Shown: positions 16,820-26,263, counted from the stretch's first letter. The stretch is 58,363 bases of DNA from Bacteroidales bacterium (GCA_017962025.1 JAGCWD010000085.1:1-58363), one strand, 5' to 3'. Translations and numbers: made by a program. Notes: generated from the letters alone by a model not told the origin.

Positions 16820-18163
16820 ATGAAACTACTCCAGGACTATGCCTCCCCGCTTCCGAAACTGCTGAAGGACCAGCAGGTCCGGGAAGGAGAATCGTACCGG
16901 TTGATCCGTTATGTTATCCAGCAGCCAGCTGAGAATGGTATTCTGCTTTACAATGTCCTGACGAAGGCGGTTGCTCTTCTAACACCCGAGGAGTTTCAGG
17001 AAATGGTGGAAGATCCGGCAAGAGTCGCTGGGCTTGTGGCCAAATGGTTTGCCGTTCCTGTCGGCTTCGACGACCGGCAGTTCGTACATCAAGTCCGTGC
17101 GATTGCCAAGACTCTTAGGAAGCATGTCAAGGGCTACAACAGTTACACGATCCTATCAACCACAGACTGTAACGCCCGTTGTTTCTATTGCTACGAGAAA
17201 GGCCGTTCCCGAATCCATATGAGCGATGAAACCGCTGTCGCTACTGCTGATTATATCATCAGGAACTCCTGCGGTGAGAAGGTTAAGCTTCGCTGGTTCG
17301 GAGGAGAACCGCTTTACAACAAGAAGGCTATCGCAAGGATTTGCTCCCTGCTTAAGGAGGCCGGCGTAGAGTACAGGTCCACCATGGTCAGCAACGGATT
17401 CCTATTCGATGATGAAACCGTCAATGAGGCTGTGAATGAGTGGAAACTTGAGAAAGTCCAGATAACCCTTGACGGCACGGAGAAGACCTATAACCGGATA
17501 AAGGATTTTATTTACCCTGAAGATAATGCTTTCAGGCGCGTGTTAGGCAATATTCACCGTCTTGTGGGTGCGGGAGTTAAGGTTGTTATCCGTCTGAACA
17601 TCGACCGCCATAACGCTGAGGACCTGCTCGTTTTGGCTGACCAACTTATTGATGCTTTCAGTGGTAATGAACTTGTAAAAGTCTATTCGCACTCATTGTT
17701 CGAGGCATGTGTTCCCGGCGCGGCAGTTAAGCATAGCGATGAACAAAGGAAAGAGCTTTTCGGCAAGCAATTGAAATTACAGGCTCGGCTGCTGGATTCT
17801 GGGCTCTCAAGAATCGGGAAACTAGGCCATGATCTGAAACTCAACCGCTGTATGGCCGACAATGATGGCAGCGTAGTTATCCTGCCTGATGGCCATGTCG
17901 GTAAATGTGAGCATTTCTCCGAGAGCGACTGGTTCGCCCATGTTTCCGAAGACGGCAGGGACGAGGAGGTGATTGCAGGGTTCAAAGTCCTCAGACCTGA
18001 GATCGACGCCTGCAACGAGTGCCCTGTCTATCCCGACTGCTTCCGCCTGGTCAAATGTGAGGAGGCCGTCCATTGCTATCCCGAAGAACAGGAAGAGAGA
18101 ATCAGGAACATCCGCCATCAGATGCTTGAATTCTATAATTTTATGCCTAAATTAGACAATTGA
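16820..18163 (+). CDS. Radical SAM/SPASM enzyme, putative peptide-modifying type
   Basis: The 447-residue protein has a 110-residue N-terminal region (LLYNVLTKAVALLTPEEFQEM resembles the leader-binding or PqqD-like part of peptide-modifying enzymes). The radical SAM motif CNARCFYC follows (Cys117, Cys121, Cys124), with WFGGEPL for SAM binding. The C-terminal SPASM-type cluster domain has Cys in LNRCMADN, HVGKCEHF, CNECPVYPDC and KCEEAVHC. Relatives install thioether or C-C crosslinks in ribosomal peptides or activate sulfatases. No precursor peptide, transporter or sulfatase gene lies nearby, so it appears orphan. The GTG at 16799 lies within the likely -7 box TATCTTTG (16792-16799), so the ATG at 16820 is preferred. 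Confidence 0.87.
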   Translation: MKLLQDYASPLPKLLKDQQVREGESYRLIRYVIQQPAENGILLYNVLTKAVALLTPEEFQEMVEDPARVAGLVAKWFAVPVGFDDRQFVHQVRAIAKTLRKHVKGYNSYTILSTTDCNARCFYCYEKGRSRIHMSDETAVATADYIIRNSCGEKVKLRWFGGEPLYNKKAIARICSLLKEAGVEYRSTMVSNGFLFDDETVNEAVNEWKLEKVQITLDGTEKTYNRIKDFIYPEDNAFRRVLGNIHRLVGAGVKVVIRLNIDRHNAEDLLVLADQLIDAFSGNELVKVYSHSLFEACVPGAAVKHSDEQRKELFGKQLKLQARLLDSGLSRIGKLGHDLKLNRCMADNDGSVVILPDGHVGKCEHFSESDWFAHVSEDGRDEEVIAGFKVLRPEIDACNECPVYPDCFRLVKCEEAVHCYPEEQEERIRNIRHQMLEFYNFMPKLDN

Positions 18164-18175
18164 TATTATAAGGTC

Positions 18176-19102
18176 ATGAAGATAGTATTCCTTGACGCGG
18201 CCACTTTGGGAGATACTTCCCTTGAACCGATTGCGAAATTGGGTGATCTGGTTTGCTGGCCGACTTCCACTCCAGAGGAGGCACTTACCCGTGTGGGAGA
18301 ATGTGAAGTCTTGATTGTCAACAAGATAAAAGTTGACCGGATGCTTCTGGATGCAGCTCCTGAACTCAGGCTTGTCTGCGAGGCTGCTACCGGCGTTAAT
18401 AACATAGACGTTGAGGCATGCGCAGCCAAGGGAATCCCTGTACGCAATGTGGCCGGCTATTCGACTGACTCAGTAGTTCAGGAGACATTTATGCACATCC
18501 TTACCCTGATGGGTAACGGTCCATATTTCGACAGCACCGTCAAGTCTGGGGAGTATTCTCGTGGAAATATATTCACTGATGTTTCAAAGCCTTTTTTTGA
18601 GATTACCGGCAAGACCCTTGGAATCATAGGAATGGGTACCATCGGTTCGAAGGTGGCCAAGGTTGGTGAGGCGTTCGGAATGAAGGTCATCTACTACTCC
18701 ACCTCCGGAACAGGACATTGCAAGGAGTATCCTTCCGTTTCCCTTGAGCAGTTGATGAAAGATTCGGACGTTATTTCAGTCCATGCACCTTACAATGAGC
18801 GTACTGCCGGTCTGGTAGGTGAGGGTGAACTCAGAATGATGAAGCCTACAGCCTTTATAGTCAACATGGGACGTGGGGGAATAGTGGTTGAAGAGGCTCT
18901 GGCGAAGGTGATAGATGAAGGGATTATAGGGGGTGCAGGCCTCGATGTATTCGTCAAGGAACCGCTTCCTGCCGATCATCCCCTCCTTCACACCAGGCAC
19001 CCTGAGAAACTCAGCCTGACTCCCCATACCGCCTGGGCGAGCGTCGAGGCACGCAACCGCCTGGTACAGGCCATAGCCGACAATATAGCAAAGGGCTTTT
19101 AA
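18176..19102 (+). CDS. D-isomer 2-hydroxyacid dehydrogenase (glycerate dehydrogenase-like)
   Basis: The 308-residue NAD(P)-dependent enzyme interconverts a 2-hydroxyacid and a 2-ketoacid. It has the split substrate domain and the Rossmann domain with GIIGMGTIGSKVA, plus the family catalytic set: Arg in NMGRGGIVVE, the acidic residue in DVFVKEPLP, and His in TPHTAW. The sequence resembles glycerate dehydrogenase/hydroxypyruvate reductase more than the longer serine-pathway SerA, and there is no ACT domain. It follows the SPASM gene by 12 bp and precedes DUF5723 by 28 bp; a functional link to either is not evident. Confidence 0.9.
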   Translation: MKIVFLDAATLGDTSLEPIAKLGDLVCWPTSTPEEALTRVGECEVLIVNKIKVDRMLLDAAPELRLVCEAATGVNNIDVEACAAKGIPVRNVAGYSTDSVVQETFMHILTLMGNGPYFDSTVKSGEYSRGNIFTDVSKPFFEITGKTLGIIGMGTIGSKVAKVGEAFGMKVIYYSTSGTGHCKEYPSVSLEQLMKDSDVISVHAPYNERTAGLVGEGELRMMKPTAFIVNMGRGGIVVEEALAKVIDEGIIGGAGLDVFVKEPLPADHPLLHTRHPEKLSLTPHTAWASVEARNRLVQAIADNIAKGF

Positions 19103-19130
19103 TACAATTCGACAAGCAAGAAAGAACAAT

Positions 19131-20489
19131 ATGAAAAAGATCCTGATCCCCGTCCTCGGACTCTTGAGCTGCGGCCTCGCCATGGCCCAGACCATCCAGA
19201 CATCCTATTTCTCCGAGGATTTTACCTATTCCTACAGGCTCAATCCTGCCTTCCATCCCAAGTACAGTTTTGTCGGGTTGCCGGTGGCCGGTACCTCTTC
19301 TATGGCTTATACCGGTAGTTTCTCCATGGGTGACGTCATTTACAAGAAAGGAGGAGAGAAAGTTACCTTCATGAATGATGATGTCCAGGCTTCCGACTTC
19401 CTGGGACGTTTCAAGAGCGGTATCAACAAGTTTTCCAGTGAGGGCTATCTCAACCTGCTGGCAGTCGGTTTCAAGGCAGGTGGAATGTACAACATAGTGG
19501 ATTTCAATATCCGTAACTATGCGACCGGAGCTTTGCCTTATGACTTGATGAGATATCTCAAGGAGGGACCTACATCCGACGGTTCATATGACATGTCCGG
19601 ACTTAGGGCTCATGCCACTTCCTTCATGGAGATAGGTATCACTTCGTCATGGAAGCCCAATAGGAAACTCACTATCGGCATGAGGTTCAAGGGAGTAATT
19701 GGTCTTCAGAACTCTTATGTTGATATGGACAACCTGAAGGTTACGAAGTCTGGGAATGAATGGACTGTTTCCTCCAGCGGAGTAGTTGCCTCGGCCTATG
19801 ACGGCATCGACATTGCTACCCGTCGCTTGTCAGAGACCTCTCCTGAATTGATAGACTTCCCTCACACCAAGATTGGAAAGTCTCCCGGAATCATGAACGG
19901 CTACGGAGTCGGTGCCGATCTGGGTATCCTCTACGATGACAGTTCGTGGCAGTTCTCTGCTTCAGTTTCGGACATCGGTTGTGTGTTCTGGTTCCACAAC
20001 CTTTACGGTCATGCCCTGTCTGGAAACAGTTTTACTTATGAATACCAGCGTCACAGCCATCGTGGTTCCAGGATGGCGAACGAGTTCTCAGACATGGGAG
20101 ACCTGATGGCACAGGCCCTTCAGATCCAGAAAGAGGATGAATATCAGAGTCTTCAGGTCCTTCCGCTGACAGCAAGGTTCGGGGCAAAGTATCTGCTTTA
20201 CTCGGATCTTTCCTTCGGTGGCATCGCCACTTTCCGTTATGACGATATCTGTCCTTTCTGGGACCTCAGGGGGAGTGTCAATTACAAACCGGTAAAGATT
20301 GTCGAGTTGATCGGAAGCCTGGGAGCAGGCACTTACGGCATCACACTGGGTGCATTCGCCAACGTCAAACTCGGACATTTCAACCTGTTCGCCGGGACTG
20401 ACGGCCTTCTCGGCCTTAGGAGTTCCAACTTCGTATTCCCAGGAAGGAACTATCCCAACGTCGCCTTCGGCCTGAATATCATCTGGTAG
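19131..20489 (+). CDS. DUF5723 outer-membrane beta-barrel protein
   Basis: The 452-residue protein has a signal peptide (cleavage about CGLAMAQ/TI) and alternating amphipathic strands with many Tyr, Phe and Gly, ending in an aromatic residue (FGLNIIW), typical of an outer-membrane barrel. It matches DUF5723, a Bacteroidota family related to PorV/FadL-like or T9SS-associated barrels, without assigned function. It ends 11 bp before the structured repeat at 20500. Confidence 0.82.
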   Translation: MKKILIPVLGLLSCGLAMAQTIQTSYFSEDFTYSYRLNPAFHPKYSFVGLPVAGTSSMAYTGSFSMGDVIYKKGGEKVTFMNDDVQASDFLGRFKSGINKFSSEGYLNLLAVGFKAGGMYNIVDFNIRNYATGALPYDLMRYLKEGPTSDGSYDMSGLRAHATSFMEIGITSSWKPNRKLTIGMRFKGVIGLQNSYVDMDNLKVTKSGNEWTVSSSGVVASAYDGIDIATRRLSETSPELIDFPHTKIGKSPGIMNGYGVGADLGILYDDSSWQFSASVSDIGCVFWFHNLYGHALSGNSFTYEYQRHSHRGSRMANEFSDMGDLMAQALQIQKEDEYQSLQVLPLTARFGAKYLLYSDLSFGGIATFRYDDICPFWDLRGSVNYKPVKIVELIGSLGAGTYGITLGAFANVKLGHFNLFAGTDGLLGLRSSNFVFPGRNYPNVAFGLNIIW

Positions 20490-20499
20490 CAGTTAAGGC

Positions 20500-20668
20500 A
20501 GGAAAAGACATTATCCCCCTGAACCACTGCCACCCTCGGCACGTCCCCGCCAGGGAAGATGTCCCTTGGGGGACTTTAGGGGGGATAACTCCGGTAAGCC
20601 GGAGGGGCCCATCGCTAGCGATGGGAGGGGCCGCAAAGCGGCGGTACAGGGGGATAATGTCTTTTCCT
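20500..20668. repeat. Structured intergenic element A with 21-bp perfect terminal inverted repeats
   Basis: Bases 20500-20520 (AGGAAAAGACATTATCCCCC and one T) are the exact reverse complement of 20648-20668. Inside are further hairpins: TCCGG/CCGGA, the palindrome CCCATCGCTAGCGATGGG, GCCGC/GCGGC, and a 23-bp core at 20521-20543 that recurs inverted at 23427-23449. The element fills the gap between the convergent 3' ends of DUF5723 and the rhamnosidase. There is no coding potential. It may be a small non-autonomous repeat or a structured 3' UTR. Confidence 0.85.
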
Positions 20669-20681
20669 GTCGGGACTATGG

Positions 20682-23327
20682 CTAGAAGCTGTACGTTCCG
20701 GGACCGACTTCGTGGACGGTGTAACTGTCGTCCGCCATGGGTCGGGTCGCGGCGGCATCGACGCTCTTGGGAACAAAGACGGTGGCTCTGGAACCAAACG
20801 GTACCTTGACCTCAATCTTTACGGTGTTCCCGTCATGGCTTACATGTGAGCTGACCTCTCCGTAAGGGGTAAGGGTCGAGTAGCTCACATCACTGAGTTC
20901 CTTGGTGGGGATTGGCCTGACGATGAAATGTTTGAATCCAGGCTCAAGTGGATCGGTGTCCACTCCGGCGAGAATGCGTGAGTACCATGTCAAACCTCCA
21001 CCGAACATCGGATGGTTTCTGGAATCCGTTCCATTCCACTGTTCCCATGAAGTGGTGGCTCCCTGCTCGATCCACCAGCCGAAGCTCGGGAAATCCCGCT
21101 GGTTCATTATGGTGTAAGCAAGGTCGCCCATCCCGTTCACCGAGAGTGTCTCGAACAAGTAGCGGGTGCCGATGATTCCGGTGTTCAGGTGACCGTTATA
21201 CTTGACTTCCAATTCCTCACGAAGAGTAGCCTTCACATCGTCGTACCTCTCCTTGGGAACACCCATGGCCAGGGCGAACACATTGCTTCCGTTATCGCCG
21301 TAGGATTTGGTCTCCGGATCGTAGAAAGCCTCCTGGAAAGCGTTGTTGATCCTGTCTTTCAATGCGGAATACTCTTCAGCTGTGGCCTTGTCTCCCAGAA
21401 TCTGAGCTGCAAGTGCAGTGTTCCTGGCGCAGATCCAATAGATGAAAGTATGGACCATCCCTTCATCCGGGATTTCGTTATTCTGTGGCGGCAGCCAGTC
21501 TCCCAGGTTATACCAGTAGAAAGGATTACCGTCAGGAGTGGTCTTTGCCACGCGAATGGTTCCGTCGGGGAGGGCCCAGGTGCTTAGATAACCGACATAT
21601 TTCTTCATTCCTTCCAGGCTCTTCTCGAGCACGGGCTTGTCGCCGTAGCGGAGGTAGAACTCCCATGGCATCACGCAGATGGCAGCACCCCATGCAGGAC
21701 CTCCTCCACACATGGGCTCCCAAGGCGCACCGTTGGGGACATAACCCGTTTCAGGATTCTGGCTCCCGATAACGTCGTCGATCCACTTGTTGTAGAATGA
21801 TGCGGCATCGAAATAGGAAAGGACTGCAGCCATGGCCACCTCTCCGTCTCCGGTGTAAGGAAGACGTTCGCGATGTGGGCAGTCGGAAGCGACAGCGCTG
21901 TGCATGTTGTCCATCTGCGACCTCTGGAATATCTCCAGGATATTTCCGAACAGGGGATTTGAACTGTCGAACTCGGAATTCACAGGGACATTGGTATTTA
22001 TTGCTTCAGCGGTGACCTGTCCGGATGAAAGGTCTTCGATACCGGAGATAACCGCTTCCCTGAAAACGAACCAGGTGAATTTGGGTGAATAATCTAAGGG
22101 ATCGTCACTTGCAAATACATATTCACACCTCGGACTTGGATATTCACTAAGATACTCTACCCTCAGGGTGTCTCCCGGCTTGCCGGAAATCCCTTTGAAA
22201 TGCGCCCAGCCGGAGATCATCTTCCCGAAATCAACCCTGTAGGAACCATCATCCTGCTTTTCGAAGGAGACCGGTTCAAACACTTCGGTAACCTTGTCTG
22301 TAGGTCCGTCATTGGCAGTCAGGATTCCATCTGGAGCGGTACGTACGACGGCTGCCAGCCAGGCGGAGTCGTCAAAGCCAGGCTTGTCCCAACCGGGTTT
22401 CTCTTCAAGGGCATCATAGACTTCGCCTGCCCAGATGTCCCCGAATACGTACGGAGACTCGGCTGCTTTCCAGGATGTGTCAGTGGATATATGCTCGCAA
22501 TGGCCGTCCTTGTAAGTGAGTTCGATCCTGGCTATCAGGCGGGGAACTCCGTAAGGCTCGCACTGGGCTGACTGGGCTGTAGGGCGGGTGTGGAAGTAAC
22601 CGTTTCCGAGAGTCACTCCGATGGCGTTGTCGCCTTCCTTGAGCATCCCTTCCAGGTCATAGCAAAGGTATAGGGTCCTGTAGGCAGTCACGGCCGGATC
22701 CAGGGGGATCCTCGGATTCTCTCCAAGGAACGGCCTCAAGGTGTAATCAGTCAAACCAGGAACGAGGAAATCATCGCCGACCTTCTCTCAATTTACCCTG
22801 GCCTCAAAATACCCCAGGCCGCTTATGAATATCTTTGCGCTTTCAAGTCCCTTACCTACCTTGAATTCCTTTCTGAACATCGGGTAGCGGGTGTACCAGT
22901 TACCTCTCTCGTCTTCCTGCCAGGGAGCACCGATCCAGGAAGCTTCCCAGCCTTCACTGCCGGGTCCTTTTATAATGAGTGCGGGATTGCTCCATCCAGA
23001 AGCGTTATCTTTCTCGTCCCAGACCCTGACCTTCCAGGAATAATCCTGCATCGGTTTCAAGGCAGGTCCTGAATATGTTACCAGATGTGAATCTCCCGAG
23101 ATCACCTTTCCGGAGTCCCAGATGACTTCCTTATCGGCCTTCGCAGTAACCTTTATCTGCCATGCGGTCTGCCCGCAGGAATTGATCCAGCTGAACCTTG
23201 GGGAGTCGGTGTCGATCAGTACCAGTCCATCCTGGTACTCGCACTTGAGGCCAGTAGGGCGATTACCGTTACATCCTATTGTCAGGAGGACCACCATGGC
23301 AGCCAATGCATAATTTGTTATTCTCAT
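20682..23327 (-). pseudogene. GH78 alpha-L-rhamnosidase, interrupted by one in-frame TGA
   Basis: The enzyme would remove terminal alpha-L-rhamnose from plant or bacterial glycans. The frame runs 882 codons including the stop, starting at the ATG at 23325-23327 with a lipoprotein signal (VVLLTIGC). It includes an N-terminal Ig-like domain, the beta-sandwich domain (SGLGYFEARVN then EKVGDD), and the (alpha/alpha)6 catalytic domain with DCPHRERLPYTGD (codons about 482-494) and SWEQWNG, plus a C-terminal beta domain. Codon 180 (22788-22790 on the plus strand) is TGA where GH78 members have a conserved Gly (VNG.KVGDD); GGA to TGA explains it. Reading frame and all later motifs are intact, so this is a very recent mutation, a strain variant or a base error. 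Confidence 0.88.
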
Positions 23328-23353
23328 TGTTCGATAATGGTTATATCTTTTCA

Positions 23354-23470
23354 AAGGGAGACCCTTCATCCCCGAACCGCCGCTTCGCGGCCCCACCGTT
23401 CGCTTCGCTCCGGTCCCCCCTCTTAACGTGCCGAGGGTGGCAGTGGTTCGGGTGACGAAGGGTCTCCCTT
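23354..23470. repeat. Structured intergenic element B with 14-bp perfect terminal inverted repeats
   Basis: AAGGGAGACCCTTC (23354-23367) is the reverse complement of 23457-23470. A second stem CCCGAACC (23371-23378) pairs with GGTTCGGG (23445-23452). Enclosed hairpins are GCCGCTTCGCGGC, a segment with GTTCGCTTCGCTCCG, and TGCC/GGCA. The 23-bp stretch 23427-23449 is identical, inverted, to element A's core. It lies between the 3' end of apt and the 5' end of the rhamnosidase, both on the minus strand. The outer stem sequence differs from A, yet both are self-complementary. Confidence 0.85.
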
Positions 23471-23492
23471 CGATTGAAAAACAAAACAAATA

Positions 23493-24056
23493 CTATATGT
23501 GAGCTATTGAATATACAGGAGCGATTTCTTCCAGACCGGCGCGTCCGTTCAATCCGTCAAGCTCGACGATGAATATGAATTCGTTGACCTTGACTCCATA
23601 TTCCTTGCCGCCAATGACCAGCTTGGTCTCTGACAAGGTTTTGGCTATTCCTCCGGCAGTGCCTCCGGTGGCCAGCACGTCATCCACTATCGAAACATGG
23701 AAAACACCGTCCTCAGCCTTTCCGGCAGCGATGTCCGAGTTGCGGTAGATAAGCTTGTCGGCACCATATTCCTTCATGATTTCGATGGTCTGGAGATCGT
23801 CCCCACTGTACGGCAACTTGCCCCTCTTCCTGAATAGGATAATGTTATCGACTCCACTGTCTGAAATGAGAAGGGGAGATGCGAAAAGGAAGGCCCTGGC
23901 TTCCGGGCATGCCACGGAAGGAGCTGTGATCAGGCGTCCGACCTCTGCGGTCACCTCGGCAAAAACCTTACGATCCTGAAGATAGGGGATGATGTCCACG
24001 AACTTGATCCCCGGAGTGGGAAAGTCCTGGTAGAATTTCAAATATTCTTCGAACAT
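23493..24056 (-). CDS. apt: Adenine phosphoribosyltransferase-like enzyme
   Basis: The 187-residue protein matches the purine phosphoribosyltransferase fold. DFPTPGIKFVDIIPYL is the typical Apt opening, and VSIVDDVLATGGTA (121-134) is the PRPP-binding loop. The activity would be adenine plus PRPP to AMP. The GRGFLFG-like block of standard Apt is here EARAFLFAS, so it is somewhat divergent. It is divergently transcribed from a DUF5020 and purine permease pair, consistent with purine salvage. A minus-strand -7 box TATCTTTG lies at 24089-24096. Confidence 0.87.
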   Translation of the reverse strand: MFEEYLKFYQDFPTPGIKFVDIIPYLQDRKVFAEVTAEVGRLITAPSVACPEARAFLFASPLLISDSGVDNIILFRKRGKLPYSGDDLQTIEIMKEYGADKLIYRNSDIAAGKAEDGVFHVSIVDDVLATGGTAGGIAKTLSETKLVIGGKEYGVKVNEFIFIVELDGLNGRAGLEEIAPVYSIAHI

Positions 24057-24119
24057 GATTGTTGAAAACTTTGTGGATTATTGCATAACAAAGATATGGA
24101 TTTTCTCTGACTATCGGGC

Positions 24120-24127
24120 TAAATTTG
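24120..24127 (+). promoter_or_regulatory. -7 box upstream of DUF5020/NCS2
   Basis: TAAATTTG fits TAnnTTTG and lies 40 bp before the DUF5020 start codon. No -33 match at the usual distance. No purine riboswitch fold could be recognised in the 111-bp divergent gap. Confidence 0.45.
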
Positions 24128-24167
24128 TAATTACTTAATACGGCTATAGTCTATTTATTTTAAAATT

Positions 24168-24896
24168 ATGTCAACAAAACCCATTCTTGCCGTCGCTGTA
24201 GCGGCGCTGGCTTTCTCTCTAGGAGCGAAGGCCCAAACCAACGTCCAGACTTTCTATGATTTTGGAAAGGACCGCCAGTATGTGACCACAACTTTCGAGA
24301 TGTTCAAGGGTGACAAGTTCGGTGACACCTTCTTCTTCATCGACCACTACTACAACAGCACTGACAAGAATCTTAAGCATGAAGGAGTGAGCAGCGCCAT
24401 CAACGGCAGCTACTTCGAGATTGAAAGGGGAATCAATTTCTGGCAGGATAGCGACCTGAAGGACTTTAGCGGCCACATCGAGTACGATGGAACCACCTGG
24501 GGACAGGGTACATGGTGCTTCGGAGCGAAGTATTTCTTCCATTCTGCAGACTTCTCGAAGACACTCTCCCTCTATGCAATGTATGAGACCTTCCGTGGCT
24601 TCGGCAAGGCTGATATTCCCATCAAGTTCACCGCTGTCTGGGGTATCAACAACCTGTTTGGTGTGAAGGGTCTTACCTTCAAGGGCTTTGCCGACCTCTG
24701 GGGCAATAACACACTCTGGGGACTTGGAGACGAGACGAAATGGACCTTCCTTACCGAGCCTCAGCTCTGGATCAACCTCGGAAGTGTGTTTGACGGTCAC
24801 CTCGACATCGGTACCGAGATCGAGCTCTCCTACAATTTCGCAGGAAACAAGGGCTTTATGTGCAATCCTTGCGCTGGTCTCCGTTGGGCATTCTAA
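24168..24896 (+). CDS. DUF5020 outer-membrane protein (Tsx-like barrel)
   Basis: The 242-residue protein has a signal peptide (LAFSLGAKA/QT) and strand patterns of a 12-stranded barrel, with family blocks TTFEMFKGDKFGDTFFFIDHYY and EPQLWINLGSV and a terminal aromatic (LRWAF). DUF5020 resembles the nucleoside-channel Tsx clan. It is followed after 32 bp by an NCS2 purine permease and is divergent from apt, so a role as an outer-membrane purine or nucleoside channel is a reasonable inference, not a demonstrated function. Confidence 0.85.
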   Translation: MSTKPILAVAVAALAFSLGAKAQTNVQTFYDFGKDRQYVTTTFEMFKGDKFGDTFFFIDHYYNSTDKNLKHEGVSSAINGSYFEIERGINFWQDSDLKDFSGHIEYDGTTWGQGTWCFGAKYFFHSADFSKTLSLYAMYETFRGFGKADIPIKFTAVWGINNLFGVKGLTFKGFADLWGNNTLWGLGDETKWTFLTEPQLWINLGSVFDGHLDIGTEIELSYNFAGNKGFMCNPCAGLRWAF

Positions 24897-24928
24897 TCCA
24901 AAGGACATTCATTCTAATCACATAAACC

Positions 24929-26263
24929 ATGGCTGAAACCAACACTGCGGCCCAGGCTCCGGAGAAGAAGAGCTGGCTGGCCAAACTATTCGGTTTCGAC
25001 GGATCCAAGATGAAGGTCTCGACTGAGATCCTGGCTGGTATCACGACCTTCCTCGCGATGTCCTACATCCTGGCCGTCAACCCGTCCATCCTTGCCGACA
25101 CCGGCATGGACAAGAATGCCTTGTTCACTACTACCGCCATTGCCGCCATTATCGGCACCCTGGTGATGGCCATGTATGCTAAGCTCCCGTTTGCCCTGGC
25201 TCCCGGAATGGGCCTGAATGCATTCTTCTGCTATTCGGTCTGCCTCGGTATGGGCTATTCATGGCAGTTCGCTCTTACAGCAGTCCTCATCGAGGGTTTC
25301 ATCTTTGTCATCCTGACTCTGACCAACGTTCGTGAGGCGATTGTGAATGCCTTGCCGATGTCCATGAGAAAGGCTATCGGCGCAGGTATCGGTCTGTTCA
25401 TCGCACTTATCGGTCTTAAGAGTGGAGGTATCGTGGTCGGCAGCGAGGCTACCCTCGTCGATCTAGGAACCTTGACCAGCGGCCCCGGTCTCCTTTCCGT
25501 GATCGGTCTGATCATCACAGGTATCCTCGTCATCCTCAACATCCCGGGTGCCCTTCTGATCGGTATCATCGCTACCGCCCTCATCGGTATCCCAATGGGT
25601 ATCACCAAGCTCTCCGGTTTTGTTTCCGCCCCTCCGAGCATTGCCCCCATCTTTTGCAAGTTCGATTTCAGCCAGATCTTCAGCCTCGACATGCTGGTCG
25701 TCGTGTTCACCTTCCTGTTCGTGGATATGTTCGACACCATCGGTACCCTTGTTGGAGTGACCACAAAGGCTGACATGGTTGACGAGAAGGGCAAACCGGT
25801 CCGCCTGAACCAGGCTTTCCTTGCGGATGCTATCGGTACCATGGCCGGAGCCTGCCTCGGAACCAGCACTGTCACCACCTATGTCGAAAGTGCCTCGGGA
25901 GTCGCCCAGGGAGGACGCAGCGGTCTTACCGCAGCCGCAACTGCCGGCTGTTTCGTGCTGGCGCTGTTCTTCGCTCCGATATTCACTGCCATCCCCGGCT
26001 CGGCGGTTTGCCCTGCCCTTGTGATAGTAGGACTCTTCATGCTAAGCCCGATCAAGGACATTCCTCTCGAGGATTTCTCGGAGTCTATCCCTGCCTACCT
26101 GACCATGATCCTGATGCCCATGACATATTCCATTTCTCATGGTATCCTCATCGGCCTTATCGCCTATGTGGTGCTTAACCTCTGCACCGGAAAGGCCAAG
26201 AAAGTAAGCGCCTTCATGATCGTTTTGGCAATTTTATTTATTCTAAAATACATATTCCTATAA
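24929..26263 (+). CDS. NCS2-family purine permease (AzgA/GhxP-like)
   Basis: The 444-residue inner-membrane protein has about 13-14 membrane segments and the AzgA-type motifs TEILAGITTFLAMSYILAVNP near the start, APGMGLNAFF, and FLFVDMFDTIGTLVGV. Members import adenine, guanine or hypoxanthine with protons. The neighbouring apt would convert the imported base to a nucleotide, and DUF5020 may supply the outer-membrane pore. Which base is carried cannot be read. Confidence 0.92.
   Translation: MAETNTAAQAPEKKSWLAKLFGFDGSKMKVSTEILAGITTFLAMSYILAVNPSILADTGMDKNALFTTTAIAAIIGTLVMAMYAKLPFALAPGMGLNAFFCYSVCLGMGYSWQFALTAVLIEGFIFVILTLTNVREAIVNALPMSMRKAIGAGIGLFIALIGLKSGGIVVGSEATLVDLGTLTSGPGLLSVIGLIITGILVILNIPGALLIGIIATALIGIPMGITKLSGFVSAPPSIAPIFCKFDFSQIFSLDMLVVVFTFLFVDMFDTIGTLVGVTTKADMVDEKGKPVRLNQAFLADAIGTMAGACLGTSTVTTYVESASGVAQGGRSGLTAAATAGCFVLALFFAPIFTAIPGSAVCPALVIVGLFMLSPIKDIPLEDFSESIPAYLTMILMPMTYSISHGILIGLIAYVVLNLCTGKAKKVSAFMIVLAILFILKYIFL

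Noticed and set aside
22788-22790. TGA in the rhamnosidase as a selenocysteine or recoded codon
   Set aside because: The site is a conserved Gly in GH78, not Cys, and TGA serves as a normal stop in nrdD, the TonB receptor gene, the HU-domain gene and the NUDIX gene.
24057-24167. Purine riboswitch between apt and DUF5020
   Set aside because: The gap is short and shows no three-way junction with the conserved loop motifs of purine riboswitches.
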